Positions 1 through 11,603 of a stretch of DNA of 64,000 bases are shown here, in pieces. Source of the stretch: Carex sylvatica. Its lineage: Eukaryota > Streptophyta > Magnoliopsida > Poales > Cyperaceae. Both the position numbers and the translations under genes were made by a program. Every line of letters begins with the position of its first letter. The stretch's first letter is position 1. The notes below the pieces were generated by a model that was not told the origin of the DNA, did not search any database, and saw only the letters and a program-made list of their open reading frames with translations. The stretch is taken from positions 1 through 64,000 of the forward strand of contig CAXKVR010000380.1 in NCBI GenBank assembly GCA_964058845.1, in the 5' to 3' direction.

Positions 1-561
1 AGTTCATGTTACTAAAATTCCTCCTAAATATATGTTCTCCATATATAATTAACAACTGAAACTAAGAACAAACTCGAACATACTAATAAAAAAGAATTAT
101 CTAATCAAAATTGAAGAAGTAAAATTGTAAAAAGATTAACTATAAGCTTAAATTGAGTAATGTATTAAATTTGAAAATATCAAATAATTTGATAAGAAAT
201 CAAATGCCAATAAAATATTTTTAAAAATGTCAGCATTTAATATTCTTAAAAATAAATTGATCATTCATCATGATTCTTGAATAAGGAATGAGATATAGCT
301 GAAGAGGAGAAATAAGGAAATGAATAAATTGATTTTCTATTCAATTTTAATTGTAACATATTGTGTGACAGTATGTGTGGCGAATATGTTTCTAACTAAA
401 TTTAGACTTTTACACATAAAAAAATGCATTTAAACAAAAGAAGACATGTTATTTGATTGGATGAATATTGATATTAAATCAGAAATTTTATCTTTCAATC
501 ATAGCCGTTGACAAATTAGAACATTTACGTGCATAATATAAGAATGGAAATATGTTATTAT
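1..561. other. AT-rich intergenic DNA, nothing recognised
   Basis: No coding potential, tRNA-like sequence or terminal inverted repeat could be recognised in this left edge of the window. Confidence 0.6.
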
Positions 562-724
562 CACAACAACAAGGTAGGCACTTTTTGCGAGAGAAAAAAC
601 GCATTTATGACGGTACTCCGTCGCTAAAAGTACCGTCACTAATAGAAAAAGCATATTTATGATGGTATTCCGTCGCTAAAAGTCACTTTTTACCCTCGCG
701 AAAAGTGTTTACCTTCTTGTTGTG
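562..724. mobile_element. Small CACTA-like MITE (163 bp)
   Basis: The left end reads CACAACAACAAGGTAGG and the right end is the inverse of CACAACAAGAAGGTAAAC, so the ends are 5'-CAC...GTG-3'. The element is flanked by TAT on both sides (559-561 and 725-727), a 3-bp target-site duplication as CACTA elements make. The interior has repeated GTCGCTAAAAGT motifs in both orientations, resembling subterminal repeats. It has no coding capacity. A degenerate relative lies at about 27321-27463. Confidence 0.7.
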
Positions 725-810
725 TATTTCGTTTAAAAGGTTAATTAACTAGTGCCTTTGCGCATTTGATAGTAGTTGGATATACATATAAGTATAATAT
801 TATTTTTTAG

Positions 811-1136
811 AGGAGGGTTTCGTGCTTTTCATACTTTATTATATCTTATATTTTATTACTTTGTTTTCAAAGTTCAAACTGTCAATTCGAACTGCTCAAT
901 ATGATATTGATACTAAAATATGTTTGAAGATGAAATTTTATAAAAAATTTAATGTTTCTTAAGATATTTACAAAATTATTGTTTATGGATCGGCCAAAAA
1001 TTATAAAATTTGATCTTATATTTTATTATGAATATCATACTAAACAATTTAGATCAATAGTTCAGATTTTAAAAATAAAAATATAAAATATAAAACATAA
1101 TAACGTATGAAAAGCATGATGTAATGGAACTCTCCT
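811..1136. mobile_element. Foldback MITE, MULE-like family A
   Basis: The ends are imperfect inverted repeats (AGGAGGG...GCTTTTCATAC at left, GTATGAAAAGC...CTCTCCT at right). The two halves of the interior are also complementary: left CAAAGTTCAAACTGTCAATT, right ACAATTTAGATCAATAGTTC. The same internal scheme, a cassette around GATCTCCAAACACATTTTAA, recurs in at least nine elements of this window, here called family A. The target-site duplication is not clear. Confidence 0.6.
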
Positions 1137-1310
1137 ATATTCTTTATCTTTATAAGGAATACATGAAATTGGAATTTGAAAGTTGATAGACTAGTTGAAT
1201 TGAGAACTCAACACAACGAACTCAAGGTGTTTGTTGAAATAATCAATTTTATTCTATTTTCCGGTGCATATATGTAGAAATATATTTATTTAGATTACAT
1301 TATTTTATAA

Positions 1311-1708
1311 TGACACATCTTGGCATCATATGTTTATGAGTTTTTTTTTGCAATTTTAAAATTCAAACAATCGATCCGAACCGTTAAACATGATGTCCAT
1401 ACTAAAAATGTATTTGGAGACCAAATTTTAATTTTTTTGAAATTTATTTAATATTTATTAAGATGTGTACAAAATTGTTGTTTTTACACATTTTTCGACC
1501 ATTGAAAAACAACAATTTTCAAATATTCTCAATAAATACTAAAAAATGTTCTCAAATATTCTCAATAAATACTAAAAAAATTACAAAAATGTAAAATTTG
1601 ATCTCCAAGCATATTTTAATATGGAAATCATGTTGAACAGTTCGGATCGACTGTTTCAATTACGAAATTATAATAATGACTTATAAATATTAGTATCAAG
1701 ATGTGTCA
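1311..1708. mobile_element. Foldback MITE, family A, host of a nested insertion
   Basis: Inverted ends TGACACATCTTGGCATCATA and its approximate complement ending ...AAGATGTGTCA bound a family A interior whose two arms carry GATCCGAACCGTT and AACAGTTCGGATCGACTG. Weaker complementarity extends outward (ATTACAT at 1294, ATGTAAT at 1725), so the real end probably lies beyond 1725. In that case it is interrupted by the element at 1729-2141 and resumes at about 2142 with the sequence ending TTCCTCCTC. Confidence 0.6.
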
Positions 1709-1728
1709 CATATTATGATGTAATTGGA

Positions 1729-2141
1729 GAGTAGAACTAGGGTGCTCTTAAGCTCACCAAAGTGTTTGGTGAGCTTAACTCTAAAATTCATCAACCCGTT
1801 TTCAAATGATGAATCCGAACCATTGGAATCCGCCTACCTTACGAGTGATGCGTCTACATGTGAAAATTTTAAACATTCGAATTAATTTAGTATAAAGTCA
1901 ATCGGTCAAAATGAGAAGGTTAATAAATTAATTTTAGTGCATTCATTTTTTGAACTTTTTTTAACCCTTGATTTTATAGTAAATTAATTTGAATGTTTAA
2001 AATTTTTACACGTAGACACATCACTTGTAAGGTAGGCGAGTTCCAACGGTTCGGATTCGTCATTTGAAACCAGTTTGACAAATTTTTAGAGTTAAGCTCA
2101 CCAAACACTTTGGTGAGCTTAAGAGCACCCTAGTTCTACTT
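1729..2141. mobile_element. Nested MULE-type foldback element (413 bp, TSD GTAATTGGA)
   Basis: Almost identical inverted ends of about 60 bp begin GTAGAACTAGGGTGCTCTTA and contain an inner palindrome CTCACCAAAGTGTTTGGTGAG. A perfect 9-bp duplication GTAATTGGA flanks it (1720-1728 and 2142-2150), the size made by Mutator-like transposases. It sits in the right end of the older family A element. The high arm identity suggests recent movement. It has no coding capacity. A diverged relative is at 11232-11566. Confidence 0.85.
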
Positions 2142-2201
2142 GTAATTGGATTCCTCCTCTTTATATATATAGTTTTGATAACTGATAAAAATATCAAAAT
2201 C

Positions 2202-2302
2202 TTTTTTTTTTTTTTGAGAAACTTTAACTTCTAGTTTTTATTACAATACAACTACTCTACGCCTCACACCCAGTGAAATTACTTTACATTCTCAACCGAT
2301 GT
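2202..2302 (-). mobile_element. 5'-truncated poly(A) retroposon with 16-bp TSD
   Basis: A T-run of about 16 bases opens the insert, which is a poly(A) tail on the minus strand. Reading the minus strand, AATAAA lies about 24 nt before the tail. Perfect 16-bp direct repeats TAAAAATATCAAAATC flank it (2186-2201 and 2303-2318), the signature of LINE-mediated target-primed insertion. At 101 bp it is the 3' end of a longer transcript, either a LINE 3' UTR, a SINE or an mRNA tail. The source cannot be named. Confidence 0.8.
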
Positions 2303-2318
2303 TAAAAATATCAAAATC

Positions 2319-3614
2319 AATAGTTGATATTGAATTCACCAATAAATACTTGACTCGGAGTTTTACAAGATTGATGTCCAATTCTTTTATGATAATATTA
2401 CAAATTTGATTTGTTTCTCTCTGAAAGCATTTTTGTGGAGTACGCGTTCTTTGAGGTAACATAATTTATGAATTTCAATTCAAATCATCTGATCAGAATT
2501 CGGATCAAACTTGCTCAAATCTGTAATGTATAAAATCCTTTTAAAATTTGTGCTAGTATATATATAACGAGCGTACCGGATTAAAAGTAAAAAAAACAAA
2601 AAAAAAATGTTACCTCTCAGGTGGTATGACTTATTTTTTGTGGTGTAGCTAGCACTTGTCCTACCTGTAAATATTGTGCTTATGATATGGTAATACATCA
2701 GGGTATGCAAGTACCCTTCTATTGCTTAATTAATTACCTTACTATGGATGATTATTTAAATCCAAAATCATGACATTGTAGCATGGATAAAACTAACAAA
2801 TTTAGATTGATAGATTGAAATGTAAAATACATAATATAATTTAAACTTAAGTTTTTGTGATTACAAAATGAAATTCTAATCACAAAGTTAGTAGCTAGCT
2901 AGCAGACATTTATTATTTTACGGAAGAACTGAATTTAAAAAAAAAAATCTTATAAGACAATAAAATTCAATTCAATTTAAACATACATAATTAAAATTAT
3001 TAGGGGACTAAGCACCCATTAAGATCGTCCCAGTATATCCTCTCCCTAATTTAAAATATGTATAAACAAAATAAATTATTTAAAATTTGCAGATATTAGT
3101 AGTCACAGCACGTAGCATGGTTTTTAACCACAAACCCAACCATTTTTTTAAGAGAAAAATATATGCTTTTGGGTATATAGTCTCTGCACAAGGTTACATA
3201 TATATATATATATATAAACCCTTTGACTTAGGATGACGACTGACACATGCACTATGATATAAAAGACTGACATGTCCAGATGCACTACAGTATAAAAATA
3301 TCGGATACAATTTATCCTAACATTATCTTTCTGGAAGATTTTATTACATGATCATCATCATTTTTGGAATCTTTCTGTATCTTTTGTGTAACAATTTATT
3401 ATTCTAGTTAGATTATATAAAGAATTAACAAAAACTACATTACTTTTTTTTACTTATTTCTCTTTAGTTTGTTACCCGGTTGTATTTATTATTAAGTGAT
3501 CTGTTGTTCTGTAGCAAAACCATGCATAAATCATATTTTATAAGTCTGCAGTAGGTGCTGTCATATTTTACCAATAAAAATATGCCAATTGCCATACCAG
3601 TGCTCATGGGATAT
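2319..3614. other. Intergenic DNA, nothing recognised
   Basis: AT-rich sequence with a short (TA)n run near 3200. No exon-like stretches or clear element ends were seen. Confidence 0.55.
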
Positions 3615-3623
3615 ATATTGCAC

Positions 3624-4038
3624 GAGGAGGATTCAAAATGTCTTTATTTTTTATGTCTTTACTGTATTTTTATTTTTTAAATTTTAATAATTTAAAATTT
3701 AAAACTTAAAACTTAAAATAAACCTGTTAGATGTGATCTATATTATTTTTTCTATTTGCTTATAAAAAATTATCACATTTTAATTTTTTTTATGTGAATC
3801 AATAAGTTTAAAAATTAATATTTAGAAATCATCCACATTAATGCGTTTTTTACAAGCTCTTGATGATAATCAAAATAAAATTGAAATGTCATAATTTTTA
3901 CATGTGCATAAATAAAATGTCGTAGATCATATCCAACGGTTTTATTTTGACTTTTAAGTTTTAAATTTAGATTATTAATGTTTTTAAAAATAGAGGCATG
4001 ATAAAGACACAAAAATTGAAGACATTTGAACCATCCTC
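3624..4038. mobile_element. Foldback MITE, family B (about 415 bp)
   Basis: Inverted ends start GAGGAGGATTCAAAATGTCT and finish ...GACATTTGAACCATCCTC. The whole element folds back on itself (left TTTTTAAATTTTAATAATTT against its complement near 3960). The flanks ATATTGCAC (3615-3623) and ATATTACAT (4039-4047) match at 7 of 9 positions, fitting an aged 9-bp MULE-type duplication. A second copy is at 55563-55963. Confidence 0.65.
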
Positions 4039-5059
4039 ATATTACATATTTGTAACAGAACACATCCTTTCCGTCTATCTAATATTCCATTTTTTTTTGT
4101 TGGTTTAATTAACTAACATAATACCTAAACAAACAAAACACAAATAATGAATTACTAACATCATTTCACCTCTACGTACGTAGTATCTACTATATCTACA
4201 TATAAATAAGGCACATTTGTGTGGTTAATGATAGTAATGATACACTGATATTGACTCCTTTCCTCTCCTCCTCCCTTTCTTCTTCTCTTTCATTTTTCTT
4301 ATTTTTTCTCTCTGTGTTTGCTTTTAAATAATTCAAGCACAAATCTCATTTGAGCACGAAGAGCTCTGACAAGAAAATACGCAGGCTTACAATCTATCAA
4401 TCTGAGCAAGAGCATAAAAAATAATGCATACTCAATATATTATCTACCGACCTGAGTGTACAAACTTCTAGTTCTTCTTTTATGTTTTGATTTTTTTTGT
4501 CTACTTTTATAAAGAAATTTAGTTGTAATATTTTATGTACTGATATAGATGTTGTATGTGTTGGTATGGTACGAAATTATGTAGCCGGTTTGTTCTTATT
4601 AATAAAAATATCTACCGATTTTAAACCTGAAAAAAAGAAAAAAAGAAGGAAAGCTAGCCATAAAAAATAAACTCACAAGTGGGACAAATTAAGATAACAA
4701 TGATTGAAGTCAAGTTCAGAGAAAATGAAAGAAAGTTAATTGGCTACAAGTGCAGGAATAAAGGAATAAAGGACTAAATTAAAGGACCGGGAGAGACCAA
4801 CGAATGAATCTCAAAAAGTATGAAAACAACCGGGGGTTTGAATGTATATATTACAAAATTGAATTTATTTTCAGATCTCGGAGGAATTTTAAAAGTTATG
4901 ATTCAAACCAAAAATCAAGAACAATAAAGTTCAATTAGTCGTGGGTGTCTTCTTGTCTTTAGTGACAGAAGAACGAGTGGTTTCTCATCTACGTGTACAG
5001 TGGGTATATCTTTCATTTTTTGTTTGATGTTTGTAGGCTGTTTTGTACTGCTTTATGTT
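4039..5059. other. Intergenic DNA, nothing recognised
   Basis: Contains CT-rich stretches near 4260-4320, but no open reading frame, splice-site set or repeat structure that would support a gene. Confidence 0.5.
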
Positions 5060-5180
5060 TCTTCTTCTTCTTCTCTTTTTCTATTTTTTCTTAGAGATGA
5101 CTGTTTTAGATTGATTGATTCTTCTACTTCTCTTTATTTATTTCTGCTTAGAGATGACTGTCTTAAATTGATTGATTATG
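5060..5180. repeat. 57-bp unit tandem duplication
   Basis: CTTAGAGATGACTGTTTTAG at 5090 recurs as CTTAGAGATGACTGTCTTAA at 5147, with the TTGATTGATT that follows and the pyrimidine-rich run that precedes each copy. This is a two-unit tandem duplication. A 64-codon open frame crosses it, but nothing else suggests that it is translated. Confidence 0.6.
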
Positions 5181-5699
5181 TTAAAACTAATTGAGTTCTA
5201 AAAATTCAAAAATATATATTAAAATCTTCGTTTGTAATATTTTGTAATCTTGAGAACTCAACCGAATATATTCATATCAAATTAAATTAAAAATCAGAGA
5301 GGCGCCTGAGCACCCTCTGTTCTCTCTTCGTATTAAATCATTCCATTTATTTTCTAATTAATGACTTTCATTAATTCCTTAGAAACCCTTTTATTGTTTG
5401 GAAACGGTAGCACTATTTCGGACAGAAAATAAGTCACAAAGATGCGTTTGTCTTATAATTCAATTATCATTAGTCTTTCTTTTAATTACATGATATCTCT
5501 CTCTATAAAAACTGACAGACTCTGTTTATTTTGGTAGGATCGATTTCACTATCTAATTGGATTTCCTATCTCTCTTTTGTATCCGAGAAATAAAAAAGGA
5601 AATATATATATATATTTCCTTTATTCTCCCACATAATCTTTTTATTTATCTCAATTAATCAAATTATGATCTATACTGAGTTATTGTTAGTTGCTTTCA

Positions 5700-6187
5700 T
5701 AGTGTGTCTAAGAAGCAACAACTCCGGATTATCTTGGTTGCGTTTCTATCTTACACGATAAGACGGAATACGCTTAAGGACAATGCTTCGCATGATCCGA
5801 ATAACTCTATTTAGATTTGATTTATTTTAATTAATTTCTAACTATCCGAATATTCTGATAATTTATACCAGCAGATTCAGTTTCCAGTCTGGTTTGATTC
5901 AGTGCCTTCTCGGTTGGTGACTGTCCTGGTCCGGTCAATTCAGTTCCCGGTCCGGTTTGAATTCAGTGTCTTCTCAGCTGTGATATGCGTACAGAGGAAA
6001 CCATCACTAGGCTCCTATCACTCCAATCAAGCAAGGATGATTAAATTGTGTCCACAAGATACGCATGACGTTTTTAGTTTTATTTAGCTGTATGTTTTCA
6101 CAGACACTCATTGTCTAATCTTATGTAACACTACTTGGTACATTTTTTATCAATACAATTGCATACGGACTTTCAAAAAAAAAAAAA
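5700..6187 (+). mobile_element. Retroposon 3' end with poly(A), dispersed repeat copy 1
   Basis: The stretch ends in a run of about 13 A and is homologous to 28740-29220: both share ATTCAGTTTCCAGTCTGGTT-like text, CATACAGAGGAAATCATCAC-like text and a CTCCTATCA...TCAAGTAAAGATGAT motif. A poly(A) end plus dispersed copies suggests a 5'-truncated LINE or other retroposon. No reverse transcriptase remnant is visible in this part, and no convincing target-site duplication was found. Confidence 0.5.
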
Positions 6188-6243
6188 TTAATAAAGGAGA
6201 GATGAAAAGAGTTGATTCAAAAATGAATTTTTCATGTTGGAAG

Positions 6244-6548
6244 TAGTGTTGTGAAAATTGGTCGGGTCGGGTCCCCTAGGTCTGAACTCGCCCAGGCCAC
6301 GGGTTGCGTTGTCTTCGGGTCCGGCAAGTCTACAGGTTCGGTCGGGTAGGATTCGACGGATCCCATTTGATGTTAGATTCTTGGTCCAAAATTAGCACGG
6401 GTCGGGTCGGGTTTACGGGAGTCTAGTTCAAAAAATCGGCTCAAGTCCTTGCTAGATCCGACCCTAGAATTAGTTCAAAATTAGCACGGGGGCGGTCCAC
6501 GATTCAGTCGGATTGGGTCTGACCCGGTTGGGGTTTTTCAAACCACTA
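6244..6548. mobile_element. hAT-like MITE with GGGTCGGGTC interior (TSD GTTGGAAG)
   Basis: The ends read TAGTGTTGTGAAAA and (inverse) TAGTGGTTTGAAAA. A perfect 8-bp duplication GTTGGAAG flanks the element (6236-6243 and 6549-6556), as hAT transposases make. The interior is built from short GGTCGGGTC-type repeats, in opposite orientation in the two halves. It is non-coding. Confidence 0.8.
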
Positions 6549-6846
6549 GTTGGAAGCAACCATCCGTTGGAAAATTCTCATTTTTGATTAATTTGTATAT
6601 ACACTTAACATTTTACTTAATTTTCTGATTGTGCCACTGAAATTATACATCTAGAATTTGTGTTTATTACAAAATTGAAAAGATATGAGCAAACTAAACT
6701 AATGGAATCTATTCATGTTTATTTTCCTCTTCCGATTGGTGAATTCATTCCAATTCTATTTCCGAATTGCATTTTAAATTCCGCATACGATTAAAGTACT
6801 GTAATTGTGCTATCTAAAAAAGAATAAAATTTGCGAGTGGCTAGCC

Positions 6847-7508
6847 TAGGGGTGTAAACGGAGCGGGTACAGAGCGGATAATGCTCATATTATATCCGCA
6901 TCTATCGGATAATGAGCGGATACGAATACAGATAGCAAACGGATATTAAAATTCAAAACCAAATTCGCTTTAAATGGATACGGATACGGAACGGATAGTC
7001 CACGGATACGGATTCGAATACGGATATAAAACGAATAATGGTCAGATAATTAAGATATATGAATTTCTAAGAAACAAATATTAATTAAAAAATTAAATAT
7101 TAATATTAATGATAACTATAAGTGGATGGAGAGATGGGAGATAATATATTCATATAATATATATATCAAATAAAGGAATGGTAACAAAAAGAGTTGTGGT
7201 GTAGTGGTGTAGTGGTTTGAAATTTAGTTCAAAGGTCTTAAGATGGGAGTACATGGGTACAAATTTCACCTATAGCAAATATTAATTCCTCTTTTATTAG
7301 AATCCGGATATCCGCTCCGTTTAGGACTCTGAATTCGTATCCGTATCCGAAAATTATTGGATTTCTGATAGTTCGGATATCCGCTCCGTTTAGGACTCCG
7401 TATCTGGATCCGTATCCGGATCTTCTATGAATATCCAAAAATTATCTGAATTCGGATTCGGATAATTTCCGAATACGGAGCGGATATCCGGCTCCGTTTA
7501 CACCCCTA
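6847..7508. mobile_element. hAT-like MITE with GGATACGG interior (TSD GGCTAGCC)
   Basis: Terminal inverted repeats TAGGGGTGTAAACGGAGC are flanked by a perfect 8-bp duplication GGCTAGCC (6839-6846 and 7509-7516). Both halves consist of degenerate GGATACGGATAC / GTATCCGTATCC strings in opposite orientation. It has no coding capacity. Same family as 15225-15693, 45043-45728, 63421-63819 and the truncated copy at 53000-53344. Confidence 0.88.
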
Positions 7509-7516
7509 GGCTAGCC

Positions 7517-8117
7517 TCTTAGTCATCCACCTCCTTTTATCCCTTATCGCCTTCCTCTAATTAGCTACCACACCGCCAGGTCCCTCCCCCTTCTCTCTGC
7601 CTTCTCAACTTCTCTTGGTCTGACTTCTCTACTCTCTTTCACCTTTGTCCACCACCCCTTCTTATCAAGAAACCCTAGTCGTCATCAAACTCTACCCCTC
7701 ATTGTCCCCATCTCTGCTCCAATCCGTCAAAAGAAGAGATATTTAACGATAATAACCCTAGTCATCATTTCTCTCGTCTATCGGCATTTTCTTGTCCTCT
7801 TCCACCACTGTTGGGAGAATCACCGGAGCGTTGGCGGCAATAGCCCTAGTTGTCTCTAACATCCCCACCTTCGCGGTTGGCTAGCCGATGTTGAATGTCA
7901 TAGTGTCTACCACTAAAGAAGAGGGTTTGTTTATTATGTTATTTTAGTTGTTTGTGTTGTTAGATGTTAAGATTTAGAAATTGATGTTTAGATTTGAATG
8001 TTTTTTTTTAATGCTGATGTAGTTTGATGTGTGCGATGTTCTAAATGTAGAACGATGGATATAATTTTATGTTTTAATTAATAAAAATTATACTTTGCAG
8101 TTTAAAAAAAAAAAAAA
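7517..8117 (+). pseudogene. Candidate processed retrocopy (non-coding)
   Basis: A CT-rich leader-like stretch (7520-7700, with GAAACCCTAGTCGTCATC) runs into ordinary sequence. It ends in AATAAA (about 8082) followed some 20 nt later by a run of about 14 A (8103-8117), the arrangement of a reverse-transcribed polyadenylated RNA. No long reading frame survives and I do not recognise the parent. No flanking duplication was found, so this stays tentative. It could also be a degraded gene end. Confidence 0.35.
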
Positions 8118-8127
8118 TTAATATGAT

Positions 8128-8206
8128 GTATTCTGAAACCTATATTTTTAACCTATATATATATATATATCGAGAAAATGTAGGTTTCAGAACATAATTT
8201 GATTGA
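8128..8206. repeat. Short foldback repeat
   Basis: TATTCTGAAACCTATATTTT at the left pairs with AAAATGTAGGTTTCAGAACA at the right across an (AT)n spacer. This is a small inverted repeat or MITE remnant. Confidence 0.5.
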
Positions 8207-9732
8207 AAGATATTGTAAATAAATATACTCGTGTATATATGTAGATGTATACTGATGCTGATTTTGTCCTCGTGATTTCTCTCCATTAATTTTTGAATTG
8301 CATGCGCCTGAATTTCTCTGATCTTTTACCACCAGAACTAACTTCTCATAGTGTATATAATTAGCACTTGACCCCCACATGGTCCCGTTCGTGATCTTCG
8401 CCCAATCAGCGTGAAACAACGCCAATCTGCTTTCTGTTTTTTATGCTGGTTTTTATGTTGTGTGGCCACCGTGATGAAGTCAATAATTAGAGCATGTATG
8501 CATGGCTCCATTCCATACACTGAAGGTTATTATTAGCTTAGGTAGATGAATGACACTATTTTTTAATACTTGTTTGCAGTTTGGGATATAAATTTGTGAC
8601 GTGTGTGACTTGATTAGTTAGACTGTGTTATGTATTGTGTACGTGCTGTATTGTGATTAAATAAAAAATTTGCATATTGTATTTTATTGTGATTAAAATT
8701 GAGAAAAATAGTTGTAGCATATTAGTTATGCTTATTTAATATTTAGACACATTTAATCACTGCTTAACTACATTTTTTTTTTCAATTCTAGGTATGTTCG
8801 TTTTTGGAAAAAGAAAATCATAAAAAAAGGTTGAAAATTTGAAAAAGAAAACAATTGTGTAAATAAATTTACAATCAAAATTTGAATTGTAATTTGAAAT
8901 AAATAATGACATAAATTTTACATTGTGTTAGTCATGTGTAGTCATGCATATTTGGTTATATGTCGTACCATGTTATGATCAATCAAGTTCGTGTGACGTA
9001 TTTTGCTGCTTCGTTTTCTTTTTAAAAATAATCATGACACACAACATGCAAGTTACGCAATGTGTGTCGTGTCATGTCCTAACAGAATCATGTTGTTCTG
9101 TGATATATTTAGTCATGTTGTGACTTTTTTACGTTTTTAAGGACATGCTTGAATGATTTATATTTTTTTTTTGAAAATTTGTGAGAATTTTGATGGGATA
9201 AAAGTTATATTTCTAAGTGGATTCGGTGTTCTTTAGATAATGGAAAAGTTGTCCATAAAAAGATATATGGAAATCAAATTTATACAAATTAAGATGCATA
9301 AATAACACACAAGGTTAAACTTAAATTTTTTATTCCACGTGTCACTTTGAACTCAAATTTATGGCTTTTTTTATTTATTTTGATGACAAGTGCATTTATT
9401 TGATTTTTCACCATCATTTTTTATCACGAAAACTTTTACTTTTTCTTTTTTACATTTTAAAAAATATTATCATATTTTAATTATCAACCTTTGGATCATT
9501 AGATCGAATTTATCAGAAATTTATTAATAATTTGTAATAAAAATATTATAAACAAACTAGTTTTAGAAGTTTTAAAAAAAAAAATTTCAAATTAAAATTT
9601 TCTACAACTATTCTCACATATTTTTTTCAAATTAAGATTTCCTTCCCCAACATATTTTAGATATGAGTTTCAATAAATTTATTTGTGAATTTTTATACTT
9701 CAATAATCTCATCATGTACAATTCTATGACCA
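8207..9732. other. Intergenic DNA
   Basis: Contains TGTGACGTGTGTGACTTG-like strings near 8595 and ATCATGACACACAACATG near 9030. These recall the GTCACG-rich elements at 9741-10159 and 48797-50640 and may be a decayed relative. No gene is visible. Confidence 0.4.
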
Positions 9733-9740
9733 CTCAACTA

Positions 9741-10159
9741 GTGTGGGAAAAATGGCACGGCGGAGCCAACTCCATCACGGAACGGCACGGCACGTGTTAC
9801 TGTTTCATGTTGTGACTCGCGTGTCGCGTGCCGTGATCACCTCTTGATATTTTGGTCACGACACGGTACGCGAAAGATCCTGTCACGTCACGGAACGGCA
9901 CGACACGTAATCACGCGAGTCACGTGTAATTAGGACCGTTATGTCTTAATCAAATAGTTAATATTGAAGAAACTAACTTAAATTATGAAAAAAAATAGTT
10001 AAATGTGAGAAACATAACTAATTATGTTTAGATATGGCATGTGAATAATCACAGCAGGCGAGTCACGACATAACTCGCGTACCGTGATCATTCACGTGCT
10101 GTGACCACCTCATAATATTTTGATCATAGCACAACACAGCATATTTTTTCCACTCTACA
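9741..10159. mobile_element. hAT-like element with CACGGCACGG interior
   Basis: The ends are GTGTGGGAAAAA and the inverse of TGTAGAGTGGAAAAAA. The flanks CTCAACTA (9733-9740) and CTCAACAG (10160-10167) match at 6 of 8 positions. Both arms are filled with CACGGCACGGCACG and GAGTCACG strings, inverted between the halves. The many CACGTG motifs belong to this repeat. Confidence 0.55.
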
Positions 10160-10451
10160 CTCAACAGACCCAAATAGCTTCTTGTAGTCCCTTTCCTTGG
10201 ATATTTATTAATAACAAAAAGGTTCAAACACGTTTTTTTGTTCAAACATATTGTAATATATTCTTATTATTTTATCTATTGTGTATATATTTCGTTGCTA
10301 ATTTTAATGGGGGTCTAAATAGTTCCTACAATGTTAGCTAATTAATTAAACAAGCATATATAATATTGAATTTATTTGATATATCGACTTTTATTTGTTA
10401 TTCGTTTATTGTTTTGCCTTTCAAAATATGAAATATTTGCATGATAATAAG

Positions 10452-10454
<3 letters not shown>

Positions 10455-10498
<44 letters not shown>
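10455..10498. repeat. (TA)n microsatellite
   Basis: About 22 uninterrupted TA units. Confidence 0.95.
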
Positions 10499-10504
<6 letters not shown>

Positions 10505-10513
10505 TTTAGCAGT

Positions 10514-10629
10514 GTTCTAAATAGCTATTTATAGTGATGCTATAACATTATTAACTGTTTTCAACACTATAGCTGGCTATAGTATTATTTTAGCATTTTC
10601 ATAATGACATGATAGTCACTATTTAGAAC
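10514..10629. mobile_element. Small inverted-repeat element, GTTCTAAATAG family
   Basis: Starts GTTCTAAATAGCTATTTATA and ends ...GTCACTATTTAGAAC. The interior has ACACTATAGCTGGCTATAGT, a further palindrome. A larger relative with the same ends is at 49681-50442, and a weak one is near 29335-29443. Confidence 0.55.
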
Positions 10630-11231
10630 TATAATTTTAGTGATAAAAGAATATGTGGTTTTTAAAACAAAATCAAAATTTAATCCTCTTCTTTCATTCT
10701 TTCAGAAACTTATTTTAATCTTCAATTAGTTGTCTGATATATAGAAACGTTTCTGTGTACAATAAGATGTCATCGTATCAATTCAATATGCTTCACGTGG
10801 CGTTGGGACCCACCTCTGTCGGTGATCTGATCGGACTGCGGTGAACTATGATTGGGGTCCATTACATATATGTACTATGTTCTATGTACAACAATACGTC
10901 AGCGCGCCACCTGCCAACTGTACCCATAAAAATCTAACACCAGTACAAATTAAAAATTTAGAAGTACAAAAGGACAACTCTGAATTCCAAGTATTTGGTT
11001 TTTAAATTCAATTTTTCTTAGCTCCATTTGGTCAAATTATCGGTAACTGTGAGCTCTGTACCACAGTCAGATCCGGATTTTTTAAAGTTATTTAAATCTT
11101 GAGTTTGGATTGGATCATCAAATTAAGATCATAATTATAACAACAAAACAATTAAGTCTTTAGATACAACTTGTTGGAAATAGATTAGAAATTAAACCTA
11201 AAAATTGATATTAATAATAATAATAGAGTAA
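10630..11231. other. Intergenic DNA, nothing recognised
   Basis: A more GC-rich patch at 10790-10930 contains no splice-site-bounded reading frame that I can recognise. Confidence 0.5.
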
Positions 11232-11566
11232 AATTAGGATGTGATGTGTTCACCAAGAGAAGTTGGTAAGCACATCTCCAAAAGACTATTGAATTAACTC
11301 TAAATTACGAATTCAAATCGTTGAAATTCAAGTACTTTATGAGTGATACATGTACGGTCAAAATAATGAACATTTTATAAGTTATTTTTTTTACCGCTTA
11401 ACTATGTACTAAATAAATTCGAAACTTTAAAAATTTTACATGTACATGCATCACTCACGAAGTATTTGAATTTTAACAATTTAGATTTGTAGTTCGAAGT
11501 TAATCTGATAGTTTTTTGGAGGTGTGCTCACCAACCATTCTTGGTTAGCACATCACACCCTAGTTT
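11232..11566. mobile_element. Foldback MITE related to 1729-2141
   Basis: Left ATTAGGATGTGATGTGTTCA and the inverse of the right end, ACTAGGGTGTGATGTGCTAA, are long imperfect inverted repeats. Each contains an inner CACCAAGA...TTGGTAAG palindrome, and a CATGTACATGCATCACTCACG-type cassette occurs in both arms. It is inserted in or beside an (ATA)n tract (11577-11598). Confidence 0.6.
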
Positions 11567-11603
11567 TGCTCATAATAATAATAATAATAATAATAATAGT
11601 AAA

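Noticed and set aside
5902..6087. 61-codon open frame in the poly(A) retroposon
   Set aside because: The homologous copy at 28740-29220 does not preserve the frame.
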